From Candidatus Thiodiazotropha taylori (GTDB taxonomy: Bacteria; Pseudomonadota; Gammaproteobacteria; Chromatiales; Chromatiaceae), in NCBI GenBank assembly GCA_019100305.1, contig JAHRHW010000021.1, positions 1 to 21,845 of the forward strand: 21,845 nt of DNA, written 5' to 3'. Position numbers and translations under genes: made by a program. The notes below the pieces were generated by a model. It ran no database searches. It saw only the letters and a program-made list of their open reading frames with translations, and was not told the origin of the DNA. Positions 16,006 to 21,845 of this stretch are shown in pieces (positions within the stretch are counted from its first letter, which is position 1; every line of letters begins with the position of its first letter).

Positions 16006-16617
16006 CTAGGCTAACCGAGCCAAAAGCGCAGGACGATGAATCGGCGGCACTTTCTTGATCCCGCCAACGAAATACTCCCCAACACCATCATGGCAGAGAA
16101 GAACTGAAAAGAACCCGCCTCCGGATGTCACCAGGGCGATGATGTCGGTCGCCTTGTTGGTTGCGGCTCGTTCGGCGACGGTCCAGGCGTCAGCGGGATA
16201 GAAGCCGGTTGCGTCGTTTGGCAACGCGGCACGAAAGGTGGCCTTTACCTGATTGTTGATAACTTGGTTTTCAACAGTGCCCATGTGGAAGACTTTCATG
16301 CCACCCTGGTAGGTTCCCCGGGCGATCAGGCAACCGCTCATGAAGCCGGTCAATACATCGGTGCCTTGGGCGATATAGGCGGTGCGACCCGGGATGTAGT
16401 CGAGCCAGGTGTGGGGAATCGGTGAGTTGAGGGGCAGTTGATAGACCCGGGCCGGTCGTCTGAACAGACCTCGCCGTTGCTGCTGGTTGGTGCCGTTGTA
16501 GCGCATGGCGCTGGCACCACTGACGCTCTGGACGATGGCGCCGTTCTGCTGCTGTGCCACGGTGGCGGGTTTCTGCCAGCGAATCTTTGCATCAGCAACC
16601 AGTGCGTGTTCGATCAT
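16006..16617 (-). CDS. Conserved-looking hypothetical protein, 203 aa
   Basis: A protein without signal peptide or TM segment, and no family I can name. Features seen: an N-terminal Gln-rich segment (VAQQQNG) followed by SVSGASAMRYNGTNQQQRR; a central region with HTWLDYIPGRTAYIAQGTD; a Gly-rich segment (ARGTYQGGMKVFHMG); then GFYPADAWTVAERAATNK; and a hydrophobic strand plus SGGGFFSVLLCHDGVGEYF near the C terminus. The composition is that of a folded, probably conserved alpha/beta protein, and several His, Asp and Cys residues could be functional. GGGGAAG lies about 5 nt before the ATG. It sits downstream of the V-ATPase operon in the same direction, but is separated by 221 nt containing a MITE-like repeat, so linkage is not implied. 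Confidence 0.75.
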   Translation of the reverse strand: MIEHALVADAKIRWQKPATVAQQQNGAIVQSVSGASAMRYNGTNQQQRRGLFRRPARVYQLPLNSPIPHTWLDYIPGRTAYIAQGTDVLTGFMSGCLIARGTYQGGMKVFHMGTVENQVINNQVKATFRAALPNDATGFYPADAWTVAERAATNKATDIIALVTSGGGFFSVLLCHDGVGEYFVGGIKKVPPIHRPALLARLA

Positions 16618-16642
16618 TGTCTTCCCCTTTTATATTTTTTAA

Positions 16643-16792
16643 GTCCGCAAATGAACGCTAATGAATGCAAATGAGTTTTTTCAATCGATAGGTTACAAGA
16701 TAGACTGAAATCGATAGCTTGTGGGGTGATTTTTATTTGGAGTGCTCTAACCAGTTTATTCTTATCCGCAATATTTGTGTTCATTTGCGGAC
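16643..16792. repeat. MITE-like element with 16-bp terminal inverted repeats
   Basis: GTCCGCAAATGAACGC (16643-16658) is matched by GTGTTCATTTGCGGAC (16777-16792) as an inverted repeat with one mismatch, spanning 150 bp. Inside the left end the unit is partly repeated (AATGAATGCAAATGA), and inside the right end another TCCGCAA occurs at 16765. There is no coding capacity. It fills most of the gap between subunit D of the ATPase and the 203-aa protein gene. Confidence 0.65.
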
Positions 16793-16838
16793 AAAATAAA
16801 ATAAGGCCCCAATCATCGCGTCCGCAGGATCAGTATAA

Positions 16839-17462
16839 CTAGATCCTGTTCTGATCCCGCAATACCTTCACCTGGAACAGAGCGTTGCGCTCTTCCTCCT
16901 CGAGTGCGTTTTCGATGAACTTTATAGTCTCTTTGTACTGGGGGATGATGTTGTAACGCAGCGCGTTGACCCGCTTCTGCGCCTTGCGCTGTTCCGCGAT
17001 CAGCCGGTTGAGACTCATCGAGACCTCGCCCATTTTTGCCAGCAGCAGGGAGGCTTCGCCGAAGTGGCGGCGGGTATCGTCAAAGCTGGGATCGGTTCCC
17101 AGCAGGCCAACCGGATTGAGGGGTTTCACTTCACCGCTTACCGAGGGAAACTCCACGCCCAGGTTTCGGCGTGGGAGAACTTTTAACTCAAGCACCTGCT
17201 GTACCCCGAGCACCGTCTGGTTGATCGCCCGGCTGCCCATGCGCATCTGCAGCAGGCTCAGCCAGTGGTAGGCGAGTTTGACCGCCTGGTGGGCCTGATC
17301 CCTGATCTCCCGGTATTCACCGATCCGCTGATAGACTAGGCGGGTCAGCAACTCCCGCTTGCGCTCCAGCAGGCTATGACCCTGTTGCAGAAAGTTGAGC
17401 TGCCGTTTCAGCTGCAACAGGGTGTTTTTGGTCGGTGCCGCCTTGATGCGTTTTACGGTCAT
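16839..17462 (-). CDS. V/A-type ATPase subunit D (central stalk)
   Basis: A 207-aa subunit of the rotary shaft. The N-terminal signature PTKNTLLQLKRQLNFLQQGH and LLERKRELL matches the D subunit's long first helix. The C-terminal helix (LIAEQRKAQKRVNALRYNII) forms the other half of the antiparallel coiled coil. Length agrees with the family (about 200-215 aa). It overlaps the B gene by 4 nt (ATGA type) and is the last gene of the ATPase operon in this window. A 6-bp complement (AGGATC/GATCCT) spans its stop, but no clear terminator with a T-run follows. Confidence 0.93.
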   Translation of the reverse strand: MTVKRIKAAPTKNTLLQLKRQLNFLQQGHSLLERKRELLTRLVYQRIGEYREIRDQAHQAVKLAYHWLSLLQMRMGSRAINQTVLGVQQVLELKVLPRRNLGVEFPSVSGEVKPLNPVGLLGTDPSFDDTRRHFGEASLLLAKMGEVSMSLNRLIAEQRKAQKRVNALRYNIIPQYKETIKFIENALEEEERNALFQVKVLRDQNRI

Positions 17463-18838
17463 ACGCTCTGCCGATGGTATTTAGCGATTTCGGTTTCGTT
17501 GACCCGGGTGAGTGCCTGGGGTGGGAAGGTGGAGAGCAGATCCCAGGCCAGGTTGAGGGTCTCTTCGATACTGCGATCCTCATCCTCACTCTGTCGTACG
17601 AAACGGTTTTCAAAGGCGTCGGCGAACTCCAGGTAGCGGCGGTCCCGGGTGGAGAGCTCATCCGCACCGATGATGGAGGCCAGGTTACGAGTCTCCAGGG
17701 CTCTGGCGTAGAGGGCGTAGAGCTGGTTGGAGACATGGGGATGATCTTCCCGGGTGAAGTCCTTGCCGATGCCGTCTTTCATCAGTCGAGAGAGAGATGG
17801 TGAGATGTGCACCGGTGGATAGATGCCCTGATTGTGCAGCTCCCGGCTGAGCACGATCTGCCCCTCGGTGATGTAACCGGTTAGATCGGGGATCGGGTGC
17901 GTGATGTCATCACTGGGCATACTCAGCACCGGCACCAGGGTGATCGATCCATGACGGTCCTTGATACGTCCGGAGCGCTCATAGATCTCTGCAAGGTCGG
18001 AGTAGAGATAGCCCGGATAGCCCTTTCTCGCGGGTACGTCGCCCTTGGCCGTGGCTACCTCGCGCAGGGCTTCTGCGTAGTGAGTCATGTCGGTCATCAC
18101 CACCAGCACGTGGCGGTCGAGATCGAAAGCCAGGTACTCGGCGGCGGTGAGCGCCATGCGTGGCAGGCTGAGTCGCTCCACCGGGGGATCGTCGGCCATG
18201 TTGACGAACATCACCACATTGCCGAGTACGCCGGATGAGGCGAACTCCTCCTGGAAGAAGCGGGCGTCCGCATAGGAGACGCCCATTGCGGCGAACACCA
18301 CTGAGAAGCGGCTGTCGTCGTCAGGCAGTTTGGCCTGGCGTACGATCTGAGCGGCGAGACGGTTATGGGGCAGGCCAGAGGCGGAGAAGATCGGCAACTT
18401 CTGTCCCCTAACCAGGGAGTTGAGTCCGTCGATGGTGGAGATGCCGGTCTGGATGAACTCTTTCGGGTAGGTGCGGGCCGCCGGATTGAAGGCAGCGGCA
18501 CTGATGCTGCGACGCAGGCTGGAGACGATGGGGGGGCGGTAGTCCCGTGGCTCTCCCAGGCCGTTAAAGATGCGGCCGAGGATTTCCGGCGAGAGGGCGA
18601 TCTCCACTGGCTCGTCGAGAAAGCGCACCCAGGTACTCTCCAGGTCGAGCTCGGAGGTCCCCTCGAAGACCTGGATCAGCACCTCTTCATCGGAGCTGCG
18701 GATGACCTGGCCGTTACGGGTGTTGCCCTGTTGATCGCGGATATGCACCCGGTCGCCGAAGGCGATGTTGGGTACGTTGGCCACGGTCAGCAGGCCGCCG
18801 CGGGCGGAGGAGGCGGTTCGATACTCCTTGGCACTCAT
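17459..18838 (-). CDS. V/A-type ATPase subunit B (non-catalytic nucleotide-binding subunit)
   Basis: A 459-aa protein of the alternating A3B3 head. The beta-barrel N-terminal domain is followed by a nucleotide-binding core with a degenerate P-loop (FSASGLPHNRLA, about 151-162). The missing GxxxxGKT is the normal mark of the regulatory subunit. VVMTDMTHYAEALREV and GYPGYLYSDLAEIYERSGR match conserved B-subunit blocks. Length is normal (about 460). The start overlaps the stop of subunit A by 4 nt and the end overlaps subunit D by 4 nt, indicating coupled translation for correct stoichiometry. Confidence 0.95.
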   Translation of the reverse strand: MSAKEYRTASSARGGLLTVANVPNIAFGDRVHIRDQQGNTRNGQVIRSSDEEVLIQVFEGTSELDLESTWVRFLDEPVEIALSPEILGRIFNGLGEPRDYRPPIVSSLRRSISAAAFNPAARTYPKEFIQTGISTIDGLNSLVRGQKLPIFSASGLPHNRLAAQIVRQAKLPDDDSRFSVVFAAMGVSYADARFFQEEFASSGVLGNVVMFVNMADDPPVERLSLPRMALTAAEYLAFDLDRHVLVVMTDMTHYAEALREVATAKGDVPARKGYPGYLYSDLAEIYERSGRIKDRHGSITLVPVLSMPSDDITHPIPDLTGYITEGQIVLSRELHNQGIYPPVHISPSLSRLMKDGIGKDFTREDHPHVSNQLYALYARALETRNLASIIGADELSTRDRRYLEFADAFENRFVRQSEDEDRSIEETLNLAWDLLSTFPPQALTRVNETEIAKYHRQSV

Positions 18839-20637
18839 GCTGGCTGTTCTCCTCGTTGCGCGTATTCGGAATGGATCTCCTTGAAGTCGTTCAGGGCTTC
18901 TTCCCGGAAGGCGTTGAGTTGATCGATCTGGTTGGAGTCGTAGAGCTCCTTGCAGCGCCTCAGGCGGGCCAGTACGGACATTTCGGAGAGCTCCTGCACC
19001 GGAACCCCAAGCTCAATCAGGTCGGCTCCCGCATCGTAGACCGAGAGGATCAGATCGAGCAGCATGAACTGCTTCTCCGGCGAGGAGAAGGTGTCCACCG
19101 GATCGAGGGCACTCTGTTGCAACACACCCTCCTTGATCAATGCGGCACCCTCCAGCACCCAGCGCTGGGCAGAGGAGAGGGCTTCCGGACCTACCAGGTT
19201 GACGATGCGTGAGAGTTCGGCGTCCCGCGCCAGCATGCCCAGTGCCTGGGAGCGTCTCTTCTCCCACTCACGGTCGATGTTCTCATGCCACCATTCGGCG
19301 GCAGTGCTGACATCCGCGGAGAAGCTGTCGACCCAGTCGATGGCCGGGTAGTGGCGGGCGTCCGCCAGCTCCTTGGAGAGGGCCCAGAAGGTCTGGATGA
19401 TCTCTTTGGTGTGGCTGGTGACCGGTTCCGAGAAGTCACCGCCGGGGGGCGAGACCGCGCCGATCAGGGTTACCGATCCCTTGCCGCAATCCATGGTGTC
19501 GACCCGTCCGGCGCGCTCGTAGAAGGCGGCTAGCCGGGAGGCCAGGTAGGCGGGGTAACCCTCTTCCACGGGCATCTGGCCGAGACGGCCGGAGACCTCG
19601 CGTAGCGCTTCCGCCCAACGACTGGTGGAGTCCGCCAGCATCACCACGTCATAGCCCTGATCCCGATAGTATTCGGCGATGGTGATGCCCACATAGATGG
19701 AGGCCTCACGGGCCACTACCGGCATGTTGGAGGTGTTGGCGATGAGCAGGGTTCTGTCCATCAGGGGCCGGCCGGTGTAGGGGTCTTTCAGCTTCGGAAA
19801 GCTGTCGAGTACATCCACCAGCTCGTTGCCGCGCTCACCGCAGCCCACATAGATGACGATATCTGCATTGGCCCAACGGGCGACCTGGTGCTGAACTACT
19901 GTTTTACCGGCGCCGAAAGGGCCCGGTACAGCACACTTACTTCCCTTCAGTAGGGGAAAGAAGGTGTCGAGAATACGCTGTCCGGTGATCAGAGGTTCGA
20001 TACCGTTGTCCCGGCTCTGGTAGGGGCGGGGGCGTCTTACCGGCCAGCGGTGGTAGAGTTTCAGGTGGTGTATCTCACCCTGCTGGTCCCGTACCTGGCC
20101 GATGCTCTCCTCCAGGTGGTAGTCCCCCTCAGGTGCGAGTTCGATCAGCTCGCCGGAGATGTTGGGCGGCACCAGGATCCGGTGCTCGATGGTCTCCGTC
20201 TCCTGGACCCTGCCGAGTACCGCGCCATTGATGATCGGCATGTTCGGTTCCAGGTTCTCCGACGGTACGAAGTGCCAGACCTTATCCCGATCCAGGGGCA
20301 GCGGGCTGAGGCCTCTGGGAATCTGATCGCCGGCTTTCAGGAACATCGCCTCCAGTGGGCGCTGCACACCATCAAAGATGCCGCCGATCAGGCCTGGGCC
20401 CAATTCCACGGAGAGGGGATGTCCAAGCCCTTCCACCGACTCTCCTGGGCGGACCATTTCGGTCGATTCGTAAATCTGCGCCAGGGCTTCGTTACCCTCC
20501 AGCGAGATCACCTCACCGTAGAGTCCAAGACTACCGATGCGGACCTGTTCGCCGTTCTGCACGCCGGGCAGCTCGATGGTGACAATCGGGCCGTTGATAT
20601 CTTTGATTTTGCCTTTTCTATTGGATGTTGTGTTCAT
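18835..20637 (-). CDS. V/A-type ATPase subunit A (catalytic)
   Basis: A 600-aa catalytic subunit. The N-terminal barrel (GKIKDINGPIVTIELPG) leads into the non-homologous bulge region (about 120-200) that separates A from F-type beta subunits. The Walker A motif GPFGAGKT is at 239-246 with Lys245. GCGERGNE carries the catalytic Glu268, and MLADSTSRWAEALREVSGRL is the Walker B region. All active-site residues are intact. It hydrolyses or makes ATP at the membrane-peripheral head. The ATG lies 2 nt after the stop of the E-subunit coding. Confidence 0.96.
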   Translation of the reverse strand: MNTTSNRKGKIKDINGPIVTIELPGVQNGEQVRIGSLGLYGEVISLEGNEALAQIYESTEMVRPGESVEGLGHPLSVELGPGLIGGIFDGVQRPLEAMFLKAGDQIPRGLSPLPLDRDKVWHFVPSENLEPNMPIINGAVLGRVQETETIEHRILVPPNISGELIELAPEGDYHLEESIGQVRDQQGEIHHLKLYHRWPVRRPRPYQSRDNGIEPLITGQRILDTFFPLLKGSKCAVPGPFGAGKTVVQHQVARWANADIVIYVGCGERGNELVDVLDSFPKLKDPYTGRPLMDRTLLIANTSNMPVVAREASIYVGITIAEYYRDQGYDVVMLADSTSRWAEALREVSGRLGQMPVEEGYPAYLASRLAAFYERAGRVDTMDCGKGSVTLIGAVSPPGGDFSEPVTSHTKEIIQTFWALSKELADARHYPAIDWVDSFSADVSTAAEWWHENIDREWEKRRSQALGMLARDAELSRIVNLVGPEALSSAQRWVLEGAALIKEGVLQQSALDPVDTFSSPEKQFMLLDLILSVYDAGADLIELGVPVQELSEMSVLARLRRCKELYDSNQIDQLNAFREEALNDFKEIHSEYAQRGEQPA

Positions 20638-20639
20638 GA

Positions 20640-21014
20640 TTAGAGTGCCTGTCCGTCACCAACTGGGGGCAGCAGCCGTTCGACCAGCGCCTGGTGTACC
20701 TTACGCTCTAAGCGGGTGAGTCGACCCTCGAAGGTGTGGTCGATCTGCACCCGCTGATCCGCGGTGGTTACCAGGCATCCGCCAACGGTGTTGAGCGTCT
20801 CCTCCAGCAATTGAAACTGTTTACCGGCCACCAGGTTGTCGGTCAGTTTTTGCCATTCGGGTTGCAACCGGCGAAGATCCTCTGGGTTGACTTTCACCAG
20901 CAACTGATCGTCGTCGATCAGTGCCGCGGCCTGTTTCAGCAGTGCCTGCAGCAGTTCGAAATATTGCGCCTTCTGTTTGCAGAAATCGGCCATCTCCTGT
21001 TTCAGCCGATCCAC
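20640..21014 (-). CDS. V/A-type ATPase subunit E, C-terminal part (split gene)
   Basis: A 124-aa frame from a GTG. It contains the globular C-terminal domain of the peripheral-stalk subunit E: KVNPEDLRRL, then TVGGCLVTTADQRVQIDHTF, then EGRLTRLERKVHQALVERLL, which match the family's 'GG....s.dG.i.vdnTfe.Rle' block. The start codon falls inside the N-terminal helix region of a normal E subunit and has no separate ribosome site. It overlaps the upstream frame by 13 nt in a different frame. One added base (GG to GGG near 21005-21010) would join it to the upstream part, reading MRWDRLKQEM, as one protein of 203 aa, the normal E length. Confidence 0.85.
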   Translation of the reverse strand: MDRLKQEMADFCKQKAQYFELLQALLKQAAALIDDDQLLVKVNPEDLRRLQPEWQKLTDNLVAGKQFQLLEETLNTVGGCLVTTADQRVQIDHTFEGRLTRLERKVHQALVERLLPPVGDGQAL

Positions 21015-21250
21015 CGCATGTGATCCATTTTGCTGTGCAGCTTCAGCTCATCTGCCTGGACCTTGCGCAGATAAGCCCGGTCGGCCTGGGATTTGGCCAG
21101 CAGGGTCTCCTTCTCTTCCCGCAGGTGGAGTTTGTCGCTGGCTTCCCTGAGGATGTTTTTGCGTCCCGCATCGGCGCGATTGTGGCACTCGCTGGCCATC
21201 TGTTCAGCGCGATCTAAGATTGCTTTTTCGAGGGCTTCGACCTGGTTCAC
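21002..21250 (-). CDS. V/A-type ATPase subunit E, N-terminal helical part (split gene)
   Basis: An 82-aa frame from a GTG with GGAG upstream (CAGGAGATCACGA). It is almost entirely a long charged helix (VEALEKAILDRAEQMASE, DKLHLREEKETLLAKSQADR), the peripheral-stalk half of subunit E. The frame ends abruptly after KMDHMRWIG with a TGA at 21002-21004, inside what should continue as helix into the C-terminal domain found in the next frame. As a stand-alone product it lacks the domain that binds the A/B head. A real frameshift would damage the stator. A sequencing error, or ribosomal frameshift or reinitiation, would preserve it. Confidence 0.82.
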   Translation of the reverse strand: MNQVEALEKAILDRAEQMASECHNRADAGRKNILREASDKLHLREEKETLLAKSQADRAYLRKVQADELKLHSKMDHMRWIG

Positions 21251-21264
21251 TCGTGATCTCCTGG

Positions 21265-21588
21265 TTAACCGCCGGTGAGTTGTTTCAAGGTTTCGTCCAG
21301 CTCAGACTGAAAGTTGTCCGATTCATGCAGGGACGGCACTTCCGAGAGTACGATGCGTCCCCCTTCGTTGCGGATCTGCTGCAACATTTTCGACTCCAGA
21401 CGGTTGACTGGTTGTTCGATGATCAACAGTGCCCGCTGTTTCTCCTGCAGCAGCTTGGAAAGGAACTTATCCAGTGCTGCCGTGTCCGGATCGGTTAGGG
21501 TCTCGAATCCGAACAGACGGAAGCCGTCGCCTAGTGTATGGCTACCGACAAAGATGTTGCGAACGTTGTGGCTGCTGCTCTCTGACAT
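21265..21588 (-). CDS. V/A-type ATPase subunit F
   Basis: A 107-aa rotor-associated subunit. NIFVGSHTLGDGFRLFGFETL corresponds to the first beta strand and the conserved 'D...GFRLaG' block. ALLIIEQPVNRLESKML matches the family's central strand 'gliiit..va'. GRIVLSEVPSL is the next strand. Length is normal (about 100-110). It starts 4 nt after the stop of the K subunit and ends 14 nt before the E start. In many bacterial operons F follows C and precedes A; here it lies between K and E. Confidence 0.88.
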   Translation of the reverse strand: MSESSSHNVRNIFVGSHTLGDGFRLFGFETLTDPDTAALDKFLSKLLQEKQRALLIIEQPVNRLESKMLQQIRNEGGRIVLSEVPSLHESDNFQSELDETLKQLTGG

Positions 21589-21592
21589 GGTT

Positions 21593-21845
21593 TCAGATCT
21601 TATCGAGCAGCAGGATACTCATGACCAGGCCGTAGATGGCGATACCTTCAGCCAGTCCCAGATAGATCAGGGTCCGGCCAAAGATCTCCGGTTTTTCCGC
21701 CAGTACCGCCAGCGAGGCGGCGCCGATCGGTCCCACCGCAATACCCGCGCCGATGGTACTCACGGCGGTTGGGATACCCACACCGATGATCCCCAGGCCG
21801 AGGCCGATGGAGATCTCACCACTGGCTTCCACCGCCGGTTCCACG
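21593..21845 (-). CDS. V/A-type ATPase subunit K (membrane proteolipid), 5' end cut by window
   Basis: The last 83 residues of the ring proteolipid. A glycine/alanine-rich membrane helix (GLGLGIIGVGIPTAVSTIGAG, part of a longer helix) and a polar loop AEKPEIFGR lead to the last helix with the ion-binding carboxylate (LGLAEGIAIYGL, Glu66 of this fragment). The open frame runs to the window edge, so the start and any further hairpin lie outside. The fragment has Glu-Gly rather than Glu-Ser/Thr at the site and no obvious Gln in the preceding helix. This points to H+ rather than Na+ as the coupling ion, but only weakly. It is the first visible gene of the K-F-E-A-B-D series. Confidence 0.85.
   Translation of the reverse strand, partial: VEPAVEASGEISIGLGLGIIGVGIPTAVSTIGAGIAVGPIGAASLAVLAEKPEIFGRTLIYLGLAEGIAIYGLVMSILLLDKI

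Noticed and set aside
16827..16848. AGGATC/GATCCT stem at the end of subunit D as an operon terminator
   Set aside because: The stem is only 6 bp, includes the stop codon and lacks a following T-run.

Overview
The window looks like a chromosomal segment of a Gram-negative gammaproteobacterium. The evidence is lipoprotein and outer-membrane-barrel genes, a BvgS-like hybrid sensor kinase with an HD-GYP response regulator, a YdjM-type membrane hydrolase and a ceramidase-like membrane protein. Codon use and gene content recall sulfur-oxidising Chromatiales-type lineages (Sedimenticola / Thiodiazotropha-like). That placement is an inference from general resemblance, not from a marker gene.

Layout. 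Positions 1-1481 (+) hold the tail of an unidentified small gene, a DUF3106 periplasmic protein and an outer-membrane beta-barrel, packed as one operon. Positions 1620-3455 (+) encode a DUF4382-type lipoprotein. Positions 3521-4336 (-) encode a gamma-glutamylcyclotransferase-fold protein and a DUF1330 protein. Positions 4337-4894 carry no convincing gene but hold two inverted copies of a C/T-rich hairpin repeat. Positions 4895-6433 (+) encode a membrane-anchored spermidine-synthase-like protein, converging on a DMT/EamA transporter (6530-7405, -).

Positions 7519-12885 (-) form a signalling operon. A hybrid histidine kinase has two periplasmic solute-binding domains, TM, PAS, kinase core, REC and REC, and the Hpt domain that should complete it lies in another reading frame. 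A REC-HD-GYP regulator, predicted to degrade c-di-GMP, overlaps the end of the Hpt coding. Adding one base near 9327 joins kinase and Hpt into one open frame of about 1428 aa. The sequence from 9113 to about 9325, which looks intergenic, is therefore coding.

Positions 13222-16617 (-) hold four accessory genes: a YdjM-like hydrolase, an orphan small protein, a ceramidase-like seven-TM protein and a 203-aa protein of unknown function. Two more repeats lie here: a third strong copy of the C/T-rich hairpin and, at 16643-16792, a MITE-like element bounded by 16-bp inverted repeats.

Positions 16839-21845 (-) are the distal part of a V/A-type ATPase operon in transcription order K (cut by the window edge), F, E, A, B, D. 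Subunit E is split in two by a frameshift near 21005-21014, and one added base restores a 203-aa protein of normal length. Two frameshifts of the same sense in 22 kb, each repairable by lengthening a short C or G run, suggest either single-base deletion errors in the assembly or genuine decay. Distinguishing these is the most useful check in the window. I did not find a convincing wholly new system. The strongest leads are the solute-sensing phosphorelay coupled to c-di-GMP turnover, the two broken genes, and the dispersed repeats.
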